Below, piece by piece: positions 1 through 12,200 of a DNA stretch of 64,000 nucleotides (its first letter is position 1; each line of letters opens with the position of its first letter). Position numbers and translations under genes: made by a program. Source of the stretch: Channa striata (taxonomy: Eukaryota > Chordata > Actinopteri > Anabantiformes > Channidae); the NCBI GenBank assembly GCA_033026295.1, contig CM065176.1, positions 8,659,945 to 8,723,944 on the forward strand, written 5' to 3'. Under the pieces are notes generated by a model that worked only from the letters and a program-made list of their open reading frames with translations, searched no databases and was not told where the DNA came from.

Positions 1-3000
1 GCTTTTCCTAAATCTAACTAGGTAGATTTTCTGCCTAAACCTACTGTATGTTCTGCAATGGATAAAACAGCCGACCAAAGTCTACATCTATGGTCCCAGT
101 ACTAACCGCTAAAGTCCAATTAATGGCCTGAAAACACTGAATGCTACGCAACAAAAGCTCTTTGGTCAAGATTAGAGAAAGATTATGATTACGCTTTAAT
201 TTTAATAAATATGTCTGAGGCCACTGTCTCACTAATCCAGATGTACTACATGATGAGTTGTCTTTGGACATTTTACAAATATTCTCAATATTAATGGAAC
301 AACACATCCTTATTAGGTTAATATCAAACAAAATCATACAAAATCATTTATTGCTGAAGAACATATTTAGAATCCCAGAGCATTCTCACATTCTACTTCA
401 TTGCTAAAGTCTGGGAGATAAAACACAGAAAAATGGTTCCAATCCCCCTATAAAATTACAGCGAGGGCTCTGATACTGCAGCTCAGCAGTCTCATATCAC
501 AAATAATGACCATGAGTGAAATTCCTCCACACGCATAATGATGTCTTTTGTCCTTTGCAATGCTTCGGGAGCCGTGATATTTCAAATTGTTTATACCATC
601 ATCTAGGATTACTGCAATTCTGCCACAGCGCCCTGTGATATAGGATACAGTGTCACCGAGGCTCTAATGGGCCCTTTAATCTGCACATCCTTTCAGCAGA
701 GCAGGCAGACACAGCAGACATGGGCAGGGACAGATGTGGAGGATGTCGAGGAAAATATTTTGACTCGTGATAAACAGTGCCTTGATAATGTTTGGACATT
801 ATTCTGCATACATTTCAATTTTGAAGGAGATTGTTTTCTGCAGGTTTACATGTTTGTTTGAGTTTATTTCTGCTCTGGACATCTGGAAGTGATTCAAGGA
901 AGAATTTCTCATGTTTTTGTACACTGACATCAGCCATTTTGATGTTTTTCAGTTTCTTTTATAGAGTTTCTTCTCAAAATGTTTTTTTTTTTATAATCTG
1001 TGAATCTGTGCAAATATAGCGACGCGTAAAAGTTGCATTTTGACTTTTGGTATATAGTGTTGATGTGCGTTCAAGTGGTAAGTAACGTCATTTGACATTT
1101 TAGTCAATCATCCACCGATGACCCACTTACACTTGGGATTTTCCCAAAGGGAATTTCCCTGCTCCTGAGAACCTATTTTAATGTTTTCAAATTTTAAGTG
1201 TAGTACTCTGTCCTCCCTAATTAGAGATAAAAAGTTGCAGATGCCAAAAAAAAAAACTGATTATACAGTGTCTATTTATTGATAAATACAGTGTTAGTCA
1301 GGCTGAAAACTTCGGACATTGTGCAGCATCTCTAAGTTTTTCCTCTTCTATGCTGGCTTCCTCAAAGCCCCTTGATCCTTAATCCATTCACCTAACGGTG
1401 CAAACAGACAGGACTTAAAAGGAATTACAGCACTTTCTTTAAAGCTGGAAGACACACAAAGCCTGTTTTTTTATTCATCATTCATTGTATTTTATAGACA
1501 AAACCAGTTCATTCAGGATCACACAGGGACTGTGGACTGGAATCTGGCAAATGGGGCTCGTGTGCTCCTGTGCTGAGCTTATTTTTCACACAGATGCACT
1601 AAAAATGATTCACAACATATTAACGACCTGTTGCCGTTTACACGAAGCATCATATTTCAGCACATCAGCTCTAATATGTTGCAGCCTCTTTTAAAGAGGC
1701 CCTCAAATGTTATATACAAAGTTTGTCGTTTATTTGTCAAGAAGCGCAATACTTCTTGGTAAAAAAAGTTGTGTAATGTCTTCTGTTGATCTAACACGAG
1801 TGTTCGAAGATTGAAAAAAATAACTCTCAAATGAAAACTATTGAGTTGTATTGTAGGAAATAGTGTTGGAGTGTTGTCGCTGCTTCAGTTTTGAACACTT
1901 TTCTGCAAAGAAAGGAATTAATATAAAGGTCTTTCCTGAACAACAATTCTTCAACCAATCACATTCGTGCCAGACTTTTTGAGTAATGTAAAATCAGAAA
2001 CCACTGATGATTTTAATCAATGGCAAATGTCACAGTTTTGATGAATCATCTAAGCAGCTTATTGCCATTGATGTAATTATTCTGTGCAGGTTACAAAAAA
2101 AGTTCTGCTTAAGAAACTGTTAACCTTTCATATTGTGCAATAGAAAAATATTATAATGTATAAGAAAAAGAATGATTGCGTTTCAGACTTTTCTGAGATT
2201 AAAACAGTCTCCACGATTGACCGTTATCTCCATCATTATGTCTTCTGAATTTAGTTTTTATTGCCTTGGGTCGCAGTTGTGATGGGATATGATGAAACAA
2301 TGTGAATGAAACAAGCTGTTTTACTGCTTATACTGCTACTCTCATAGTAACATGCTTGGATGTTGAAGAAGGAGAAAATTCATTCACCTTTAGTCATTCA
2401 ACTGTCCACATACCCTCCGTTTGACCATGCAGTGTGTGTGCAGTAGTAGTACATTAGTCATAATCCCATGTTTTTTACCTTCTGATCACAGCTCCTCCCA
2501 TCCCTCTGTCAGCTGTGGCTGTTTTTCCAATTGTGTCATTTTCAATCTCAGCATGTAATAACACTATTTTTTATTTTTTTTGTTTTACTGGAAGAAAGAA
2601 TGAACTTTTGTACAGTGAAGCGAAGCCCATGCTATTTTAGAAATCTTTGGCAGTTGAGAAATCAGCACATTGGGCCCAGCCCTGGGCTGTGTAAAAGTGT
2701 GTGCACAAGTGTGTGTGTCTAAAATTAGCTAACTCAACTCACTGCTGTGAAATTATGAATGGAGGTGAACGTCCTCCAGTATAGTAGTATGACGTTAACA
2801 TAAACATTTTATGCCTGCCTGAGCAGGAAAAACATTTCTTTTATAAATTAAATCACGTGTTTCAGATGTTGAAGAGGACCACCGGCTCCCGACGGGGCAC
2901 ATTTTCCACTGTACTTGTGCAACAGGTTCTTCACTTTCCACTTCCTATAAAGAGTCAGTGTTGGTTCCAGCAGAATGTGTCAAGTGCAGCTCCCTTCCAG

Positions 3001-5560
3001 TCCTCTAACTCGTCAGGGTTCTGGAGACAGTGCTGGAAGTTTGTTTACTGCTGCCAGACACACAAAGGCAGCGTTGTCATCGGATATCTCCCCGCGCTTG
3101 GGTGAGACAGAAGTGAGAGAGCGATCACCGTTACAAACAACAGAATGTGACAATGCAACGCCCCATGTGGCCCTCCGTTCGTCCCTCTCTCCGCCTATTC
3201 CAGCTTCACAGCACCATGCAAACATCTTGAAGCACTTAATCTCATCAAGGCTTTTTTTTTTTTCTTTTCTCTCCCTTCATGCAGCCTCAGAAGTGGGGAA
3301 CTGGCTGGACTGAACGCTCTCCGCCCATATGCAGCATCCCAGAAAGTGTGGACGGAGCCCTGTGAGAAAGCAATTAGCCCCCTGGCTGAATCCTTTGATG
3401 ATAAGGACCAGTGGTTTGTCTGTTGGAGAGCAACGCAGGCGTTCCCGGAGCATGAAAAACAGCACCTTCTACAGGAGAGAGTGGGTCAGAAAAATGAAAA
3501 TCAGACCAAATACAGGTGTGGCACTGTGGAGAGAAAAATCAGGACAGAAGAAAAAGTGCTTCCAACACACCCAAAAATGAACCTTAGGTCATAAAACACG
3601 GAGGATTTATGTCTATTGAGAGTCATAATAATATCCAGAAGTGTTTCTTTTTCTGCTCCCGCAACCAACCTGTTGTATGGAGATATGCTCCTGTCACATG
3701 ATGTGGAATCAGCAGAACAGAGGTCACAGATTTCTCTCTCTCCCAACCCACACATTCACATTACAAAGCCACTGTTCATCCATAAATCTCCCACCCAGCC
3801 ATCTGGAGTCCATCTTCACACACACACACACACAAACGCTTGTGCGTGCACACGCGCACACGCACGTCTCTCACAGGCACTGACTTGACTCAAGTCCCAC
3901 AGACAAGGTCGCACGAATGATATCAACCCTGTTTGATCCCATTGTGCAAACACAGGCTTATCTGTGCATACACACTCAATTTGTACATTATAAAACTGGG
4001 TACACACTACAGAGGGTTCACTGGCTTAGGAGCGGAAAGTTCTGCGATGCCTCGCATCGCATTTCCATGCTTCAAAGCAAATGCATTATTCTCAGTCCAG
4101 CACTGGTTGCCGTATCAAAGCTTTGTGTGCGTCAGGCAGGTATTTCGAAGTCTGCTGGTAGCGAGCTACATTTCACTTTGACGATTCACAGTTCGATGTT
4201 TCAAAAAAAGCAAACAGGTGCAGATTCTGGCAGCGCACCAAAAAACAGAACACATGCAAGTGCTGCTCAAAACACAAGCTCGGAACTGTCTTCAAGAAAA
4301 AAAATAAAAAACTCCTCGACGTCCTTGGGGAGAGCAGAGCTACGTTAACAGATGAACATCAGAAGGAGCCTAGAGTGTAACAAATGAATGTGTGGACGGA
4401 GGAGTTGGCATTGGGAGAGCTGATGTTTTTGCAGTGCCTAGTGATGGACAAAACATTCAGGGGTTCTGCTATCACCCGTGTGTGTTTTCATTTGCAACTA
4501 TGCAAACGGTTCATATCAAGTTCTGCGAATTATCCAGAGCAACAGGAACATTTCTTCCCAGTAATGCAGGCAAACGAACCTTGGCTACAAAGAAAATGAA
4601 AAAATACACACTGTCGTGGAGGTATCGTTGAATAAAAAGCAGGCAACGTCTCGCGGGACACATCTACTACCGTATGTTTATACAGTACATACGGTAGCCG
4701 ATGATCAATGAGACCCATGCGACGATGACTAAACCCTGATCGATGTAAATTGATGTAAATGAAATGCTAATAACATTCAGTGACAGCTCAATAAGACCTT
4801 TTAAGGCGAGCTGACCTATCAGGTCTGCCTTTGAACAAACCCATCACGGTTCAGCGGTTCAGGTGCGAGAGTGGATCCCGCAAACAGAAAGAACACGTTC
4901 GGTGACATTTAAAGGACACGCAGAGATCAATGTCTTCTCTACAGTAATTCTGCCCTTGAAATGGCTTCTGCAATTACTCCAAAAGTTACACCGACCGATG
5001 GATTACCTCTCCATTATATCTGTGTGTGTGTGTGAGTGCGAGGGTGGTTTCCGGATCCCAGCTGACGCCCGGCGGTGTTTAGGCTACTGTACACACGTCC
5101 AAACGAGTTTAAAAAAACCACTTGAGTTCAAGTGCACTGAGCCTTAATTTAATGTGTTCTGTGTCTACAGTATGTAATGAATGGACATATGGACTGATTT
5201 AAAAGACACACAAAACCAAAACTCCTTGGCTGAAGTACTCGCGCACCCGTTGCTGAAAGTCAGCTGCGAACGCCGAAACACTCGCAAGCCTCACTGCAAT
5301 ATCTTATCCAACGGGCAATGCAAAAACACAGGAGAGGGGAAATATCGTGGCATTTGATGTTTTCAGTTGCTGATACTTATGGGAAAGTAGGCTGAGAAGG
5401 TTCCTGTCTCGCCAAAACTGTCCAATCGTGGTTACGAAAACGACACATTCCCACAATCTTCTTAGTCTTATACACAAAATCAATGTTGTTACGCTCAGGC
5501 ATAAAATCATTAAGAATAGACTAAGGGAAAAGTCATGATTTGGGTTTAGTATGAGCATTT
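1..5560. other. Gene-free flank
   Basis: I see no exon chain or recognisable protein family here. Open frames are short, overlap on both strands and have no familiar motif. The stretch contains scattered A/T homopolymers, a short CA tract near 3818-3834 followed by alternating purine-pyrimidine DNA to about 3868, and one strong inverted repeat listed separately. It is probably intergenic DNA upstream of cracr2a, but a distal regulatory role cannot be judged from one sequence. Confidence 0.6.
4667..4697. repeat. Perfect 11-bp inverted repeat (hairpin)
   Basis: The arms ctaccgtatgt (4667-4677) and acatacggtag (4687-4697) are exact reverse complements around a 9-nt spacer. No T-run follows and no gene is adjacent, so a transcription-terminator reading is not supported. 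It could be the end of a small palindromic repeat, or chance. Confidence 0.8.
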
Positions 5561-5740
5561 AAGTTCCGTTCTTTTTTATTTTAATTTATTTGATTTAACC
5601 TTTATTTAACCATTGACGTCAACATCTTATTTACAATATCAAATACACATTACAAACAATAAGTTAAAATAAAAAAATAGTTTAGCTATTGCACACAGTT
5701 TAGCATAATAAAGTGCAGCAGTTCAGAACCTGGTAACAAT

Positions 5741-6060
5741 TTAGAAACACAAGCCCTGTCCAATGGACTCTCGCTGTCCTGTGACTAGGAAAGAATGGAA
5801 GTCTTCAAGTGAAATGAGTTCTGATAAGTCCAGCTCTGTTCGGAGAGTATTCCAAGCAGAGGGGTCAGCAAAACTGAATGCTCTCATCCCCGTTTCAGCC
5901 TGGACAGGAGGAACAATGACATAATGAATGTCACATGAATGGAAAGCACAATGACTTTTGGTTCTTTGTAGAAGAGAGCATAAATATAACAGAACCAAGC
6001 CAAGAAGAGCCCGATAAACCAGTATCATCCTTCGTATGCCACTCAGTTTTGGCACATAAT
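5741..6060 (-). pseudogene. LINE C-terminal fragment
   Basis: A frame of about 107 residues includes AFSFADPSAWNTLRTEL, which matches the RAFS...P..WN.L pattern at the C-terminal end of ORF2 in L2/Rex1-like fish LINEs. It lies downstream (minus strand) of the RT fragment, in the expected order, and is separated from it by a SINE insertion. The upstream end of the open frame is SINE sequence, not LINE coding sequence. Confidence 0.7.
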
Positions 6061-6303
6061 TCCCAGTGATGGTAAATGGTAAATTTCTAGCACTTTTACC
6101 CAAGACGCTTTACAATGTAGCTTCTCATTCACCCAGTCACACCGATGGCGATGGCTGCCACATGAGGTGCTCACCTGACCCACTGGGAGCAACTTGGGGT
6201 TTACTTCCTTGCCCAAGGACACTTTGACACGTAGCTGGGAGGCACCAGGGATCGAACCACTGACCGTGGTTGACTGCCTTACTCAGCTACTCAGCCGCCC
6301 CTT
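6058..6303 (-). mobile_element. tRNA-derived SINE nested in LINE
   Basis: On the minus strand a GC-rich head beginning ggggcggctgag carries a pol III A-box-like stretch (tagctgagtaag, 6278-6289) and a consensus B box (ggttcgatccc, 6248-6258). A tRNA-unrelated body follows, with the tract gtccttgggcaaggaagtaaa and a tail of repeated ggtaaat-like units. The body is shared with the copy at about 9010-9205. It interrupts the minus-strand LINE, so it inserted later. I could not resolve a clean target-site duplication. Confidence 0.75.
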
Positions 6304-6689
6304 GTGTTACTGTGACTACAAACCGTGACAAACCTCAAGGCATTTTAATAGACTGTATTCTGAGAACATTTGTTTGAGGTATTCATGTACAGCCCATCAC
6401 CATAATCAAGCAAAGGTAAAAATACTGCAGATACGGGACATTTACGGGCTCTGAGAGAAGCAGGATTTGTTACAATGATAAAATCTTAGCTTCACCCTCC
6501 GTTTTCAGACCACCAAGTAAAAAGTCCAGATACTTAGAAATGAAAACTAACTCTATTGGTTTCCTTTGGGCAGTTGTTATTAATGGAGTGTTCTCTGGTA
6601 ACTCACGTGAATGGATTTATCTACATTGAAATACAATTTCAACATCTGCAGATGAGACTAAACAATATTAAAAGCAGACTGTAAAAGCT

Positions 6690-7190
6690 CTAAGGCCTGG
6701 GCGAGTATAGAAGACCAGCAATAAAGTCATGTGTCATCAGCATAAACATGATACAAGGCATTTGAGAGGTTGACGCACAGATTATTAATATAAATGGAGA
6801 ATAAAATGGTTCCTCAGACAGAGCCCTGCGGCACTCTTTTAAAAACTCCTGGGAAGGAAGAGGTAGAACCCCCAGTTGAACACACTGTGCTCGCATGGTG
6901 ACAAGCTGTACTAAAGTTTTATTCAAAAGTGTGTGATCAACAATGTCAAATGCCTTAGAGAGATTAATGAAGAGGGAAACACAATATGTTTGACAATCCA
7001 GAGTCTGAATAAGATCCTTTAAAACCTTCAGCTTAGCAGAAACTGTGCTGCGCTGCTTTCTGAAACCAGACTGCAAATTGGATAAATTACTGTTTGTTTC
7101 AAGAAACAGCTTAGGTTGGTCCCTGACTAACTTTTCAACATTCTTTGCTAGAACACATCATTTAGAAACTGGCCTGTAATTATTTACTTC
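6690..7190 (-). pseudogene. LINE reverse-transcriptase fragment
   Basis: The minus-strand translation contains an NNYRPVS block near 7180, the block QSGFRKQRSTVSA starting at 7073, then a SLFINLSKAFDIVDHTLL block (RT motif A-like, with the catalytic Asp in AFD), and past a frameshift YADDT at 6730-6744, whose YADD is the RT motif C with the two catalytic aspartates. Frameshifts and stops lie between these blocks, so it cannot encode an active enzyme. Confidence 0.8.
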
Positions 7191-8150
7191 ATTTTGGCAG
7201 AGGAAGTTAAGAAGCTGACTTCCAGACTTTGGGAATTTTATTGCAAGTAAGGTTTAAGTTAAAGATTTAGGACAGTAGTTTGGTTATGTTATCTTCAAAA
7301 AGAAGGGGCCTAGTTTATCTGGACCAGTTGCCTTTCTGGTATCCAGGTTTTTCAAGTGCAAGGATTATGAGCATCTGCTCATTTCCAGAGCTTTAGACTT
7401 TAAAATGGGCCCCAGGTATCTCAGGGTTTAAGGGATCAAATAAAAAACCTGCAGAAATGAAATGTTATCTGTCAGATTTAAACCTTCTTTCACTAAGACG
7501 TTAGAAAGCTTCTTCGTTGGTGCAGGGTCAGAAGTGGACGTAGCTATTTTCCAAAACTTGCTTGTAAAGTTCAGATTGTTTGTCATTTCGGAGAGGTAGA
7601 ACTCTGACTTGGGTCTGGTTATTAAAAAGGTACATTTATTTCACAGCTGTCAAAAATGCAGCCAGTCCACCTCAGACTTTTTTCTTGCCTGGACCCAGGT
7701 ACCATCACTTTCTTTAAGAAGATTATACATTTCTGGGAAAACCAAGGATCATTACGCCCGTCATAACTCTAAATGTAGAGAAAAGTGCATGTTTGTTTAT
7801 TAGTTTTAAAAACTGATCATAAAAGTACTGCCATGCTAATTCTACAGTGTTGAAAACACAACGTGACAGGTCGTTGACAAAATCTTGCTCATTAAAGTGC
7901 TTGACATCTTTTTGACCTGGATATGAGGCTTCATTCCTGGCAGCTTGGCATTTCTGACTGTAGCAGTAGCACGATGATGAGGTCATTTCATAAAGGCATA
8001 AAGATCACTACGCTCCCCTCTGAAATCAAATCCAGTGGGATAGGGTGGTGGTTTTGTTCAAGTAATTTTTTTTTGTATTTGAGGAAACTGCACCACCAGT
8101 CTGTAATTCATGTACCCTTTTCCCCCAAACATGCAGCACATTTCCGATGA

Positions 8151-9009
8151 CAGTTTCATTTGAGAGTTCATCACAAAACACAGCGATCGGGGATGGTTAT
8201 GTCGAGGTTACGTTGATGTACCAGGATAAAAATCCCCTCTTTCTGCTGCAGGAAAGCCATCTATTGTAGTGACCCCTCACTGGAATAGTAACATCTGTCT
8301 ACAGAGAACTTGTGCAGACTAAAAATCAATAACACCCCTGTTTTCATTATTTGCGATGAACCCATTCACACAGCATTCAGGCCTCAAAGGAACGAAGTCA
8401 ACTTTTCTGTCTTTTTATTCCGAGCAAACCATTTGACACGTAAACAATGTAGCGTACAGAGGAGGGGGGGTCCTAAATCAGTGGTCGCGTGGGAGACATC
8501 GCCTCTCTCTGGCCCTGCACCGTGCCCGTAACTCACGGCTTGTACTCCCACACAACAATAGACTGACTTTGTAGGAGAGCGTTAGATAACGTATGAGCCT
8601 CATGGATATGAAGGAGGAGGTTCAGCTTTCTGTCCCAGCAGGTTTGGAAAGACCAGGCTCCATGCGTGAGTGTTTACGGAACAATTATGTGACAAAGAGA
8701 ATTCCCTTTGTGTCGCAAGCACTGTCTCATCTCACGGCCTCAAACGCAGCTTTGAACCGCAGCAGGTTGCTTCGTCAGCTGTTCTCCTGTGATTTGGCTG
8801 TAGTCAAGAAAAGTGATCAACTGTATTAGGTATGTATAAAAGTGGCAGATGGATTTGCTGTATGACTGAGGTGTCATAACCACAGCTGTCCAGCAGAAAT
8901 ATTTTTGCTTACTGGGTTATAAAAGGTTGAAACACCAAATGGTAAATGACGATGAATCCACACTTACAGTACATGAGACCTTTGCTCTTTCTTGAAACCT
9001 TTCTCTGTC
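8151..9009. other. Unassigned intergenic DNA
   Basis: This lies between the LINE remnant and the next SINE. No exon-like or RNA-like structure was recognised. A short G-run occurs at about 8463-8469. Confidence 0.5.
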
Positions 9010-9205
9010 TTTCAATCACACTGATGGGGGGGTTGTTGGGGGTCTATGCAGCTGGCCTGCTCTCACTGGGAGCAATTAAGTTAGTGTTCAGGGTCTTGCT
9101 CCTCAAGGACACTCTGACATGTGACTGGAGGAAGCAGGAATCAAACCAAAAACCGTGGGTTCGGTGGACGACTGCTCCGCCTCCTGAGCCACAGTCCCCA
9201 AACCC
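9010..9205 (-). mobile_element. tRNA-derived SINE, second copy
   Basis: The minus-strand head has an A box (tggctcaggagg, 9180-9191) and a slightly degraded B box (ggtttgattcc, 9137-9147), 32 bp apart as in tRNA genes. The body repeats the gtgtccttgaggagcaag and tgctcccagtg elements of the copy at 6058-6303. It is more diverged and its 3' part is shortened. The tRNA-like head does not fold into a complete cloverleaf, so this is a SINE rather than a tRNA gene. Confidence 0.75.
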
Positions 9206-12200
9206 CCACCCCTCAAAATCATGATTAAACCTAAATATTACTGGGAACATACATAAAACACCAGTAAACGTTTCAGTTGTGGAGTTGATTTGTTGCAGCT
9301 TTGCTGAATTTCAGGAAATTCCACACATGACACCATTTGTCGTAAAAATGAAGGATAGACATGTTCTGAGAAACGGCGGACTTGATGACATGAAGTCCAG
9401 CGAAAATGCCGCCTGGTCTGACTGTACGAGACGTGAACGAGAAACGATGCAGCCTCTGAAAGCTGAACGCTGATCCACATGAAAGTGGTTTGAAAAGACT
9501 GTTGCTGTCCTGGCTCAGACGTCTTTTCCTGAGCGGTGGAGAAGGATCTAAGTGACCTAAACCCAACAAGACTAAACATGTCTGCGTGCGGCCGTAGTTA
9601 AACTGCATTCGTGCTCTATGGTTTATTATGATCAGTCAAGTGTGAAAAACTGTTCATGTCAGTCTCGGAGGTGCAGTGAGTAGCAGATTCCAGGAACCCG
9701 CATTGCACCACTGCTGACAGATACATACAAATAAGTTCAACCATTTTTTGTTTGTTTATATATTACTTCATTTGGTTAATAACTGCTATTTCAACAAAAA
9801 TTGACCAAATTAAGATATTTATCTGATGTGACCACAGGGTTAGCACTAAGGTTAACGGCTTGGAAAAATTCCCAAGTGGGAACAAGAGCTGTTCATGCGC
9901 AAACGTCAGCATGTTGAGGTGCTCCGAATCCACAGATGTGTTTTTAAGTGATACTTGCTTTGCCATGTTTACTCTTGTAGGATAATGTCACGCTAAGTTT
10001 TAAAGTTGTGTAATTTGATCTAAACACAAAGTACAGCTGTAAGAAAAGGGGATGTCGAATATGGATTAATAATTAAAACATTCTGCCATTTTGTCGAATA
10101 TTTTGGAAATTCCGATCTGACGATGGCTCTTGATTGAAGGGCTAAGAGATTCATTCATGTCAATTTTAATCATCCTTAGTCACTTGCAATGCCACAAATT
10201 GTAACAATAAAAAAAATGTCAGGGGATGAACAATGTGTGTGTGTGCAAACAACTGAAAGAAAGTATAAGATCCCAGCGGCTTCAGTTCAGCAGTGACTAG
10301 TAGTTTTTCGAAAATGGAATGCGCTCATGCACATGCAAAAATAAAAACTGAATTCTGGTGATTAATCTAATAAATCTGCAGAACTGAAACCAATCTAACA
10401 ATACCCGGTCAATGTAAACTGGGTAAATTAAAAAACTAGGAGCTGGATAAATAAAAAAACAAGTAGTTTCTTTCCCAGAGCTACAATATCTCAGAGCTGT
10501 TGTTGCAGATAACTGTGTGATCTTTGTGTGAAACATAAACTTCATGACATAACCTACATACTGTTACAAGCCAAATCCCTAGTTTCATTTGACACATTTT
10601 GACAGCATCCACCAAATCCCAGTAGAAAAGGATGTTTAAATAATCACTTCATAGAATCAAAGAACAACATCTGGTAGAGTACATCTGGAGCCCTAAAGCA
10701 TCCTCTGTAAAACAGGCTAAATTACATAAAATCATCTACAATATGGATTTCATGTGTTTCTTATGATTTGCTTGGATGCACAGACAAATTGTGTCAAGCT
10801 CTCTAATTCAAATTTTACCTCCCACAATCAAGGGAAGGATTACTACTTCTGCTGTTGTGCCTGCTTATGTCATACAAAAGACCGGCATGTCATTTAAATT
10901 ATCAGCCTCCCACATCGACTGGCTCCCAGCAGAAGGACCTGTTCTCTTTCTGGCGTTTGACAACTGGATTACTGTGAGCTCCTGCGGCCCCATTGCTCAT
11001 CCCGGACACTCTGGGTGTGGAGTTACAGGAACAGCTACAGGCCATGGTGGCTTTTCCATCACCAGCACCTCTGTCAGCGGGACTGTGAGGGCCTCCACCG
11101 CAACAAGGTGCCGTAAATCCACAGATATTAGACGCTGGAGTGCACGGATACTCCCCGCCTCAGAGTTTCCATGACAACGCGACCACCCTGTAAATACGAG
11201 GGCCCAAAGTGACTTATTCATGTTTGACATGATTGAAACTGTCCAGCCTCAGTGATGTTTTAAGGGCAGTGGGGGTGGGGGGGGGCATTTTCCCCATGAA
11301 CTCAGTGGACGTCAACATTAGAGTCTGATGACCATCCCAGACACTTTTGTCTCTGTTTTGTACTTTTCATCACCTCTGACTTTGTAAAGGTTTTTTTAAA
11401 CATGCTTCCAATATTCAAATAACTTACACTGTTTAGGGTTGGAGGTCTATACAGATTTAAGGAAGTTAAAATGCTCCAAATTGCCAAAACAAAAAATTTT
11501 ATAATTCTCATTATAAAAGCATTTGCTTTAGGGTAGACTAATTTGAGCCCAAACAGGAGGATAAAGATTGGAAAAATTACATTTTTTTCCACATTGTTAG
11601 TTTTTCCAGCACCTCAGGATTTTTAATTTGTAATCTTCAGTTAAAAAGGTCCTTATTTTAAAGTGCTGTCATCCTCATTTAATCACATTTATATTAGGTA
11701 AGGTCACATGATAAACATATGCATCATAAAGATCAAAATGACACTGCAACAATAATGAAAAATCAAATGAGGTTCTAAGTAATAAAGATGTGTAATAATA
11801 TGGAAATAATTTGAAACTTATTCTCGTTGAAATAGTGCAGAAACAACATATCAAATGTTGTTTTTTTTCTTTTTGTACTTTTTGAAAAATAAAAACATAA
11901 ATATATGATAGAATTTAAAATGTTCCATTTCAAACAGAGAAGGTAGCAGCTTTTCTGGTTGTTGTTTATTCATGTTGGTTTCTTTGCATGACAGTTTTAG
12001 CTCACATCCGAACCATCTGTTCCCTGACAACGGTTTTCCGAGGTGTTCCTAACAAACTGAAACTCCTGTGTCTTTTTAATGCTGTCGTCCCCGGGGGGGC
12101 TAAAGATCAAGATCACAGGCTTTCAGCCCTGTCCCTTTCTTACACTCAGTGTCTGACAAACACATCAGACTTTGGAGTTTTACACATGCAAATACAGAAA

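Larger units (their letters stand above)
5560..8150 (-). mobile_element. Decayed non-LTR retrotransposon (L2/Rex1-like LINE)
   Basis: Read on the minus strand, broken frames give, in order, a linker region (about 7990-7520), reverse-transcriptase segments (about 7190-6690, including a YADD core at 6733-6744) and the LINE C-terminal region (about 6060-5741). Many stops and frameshifts show it is dead. A tRNA-derived SINE at 6058-6303 splits the RT end from the C-terminus. Both outer limits are approximate because no target-site duplication could be fixed. The family call rests on the style of the RT motifs, not a database match. Confidence 0.75.

Noticed and set aside
3917..4348. 143-residue plus-strand open frame
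   Set aside because: No family motif, low-complexity Ser/Lys tail, overlapping frames, no splice context. Likely chance.
9137..9191. Possible tRNA gene on the minus strand
   Set aside because: A and B boxes are present but the arms do not pair into a cloverleaf, and a SINE body follows.
10776..11174. 132-residue plus-strand open frame
   Set aside because: No recognisable domain; a competing minus-strand frame covers the same bases; composition is unlike the real exons in this window.
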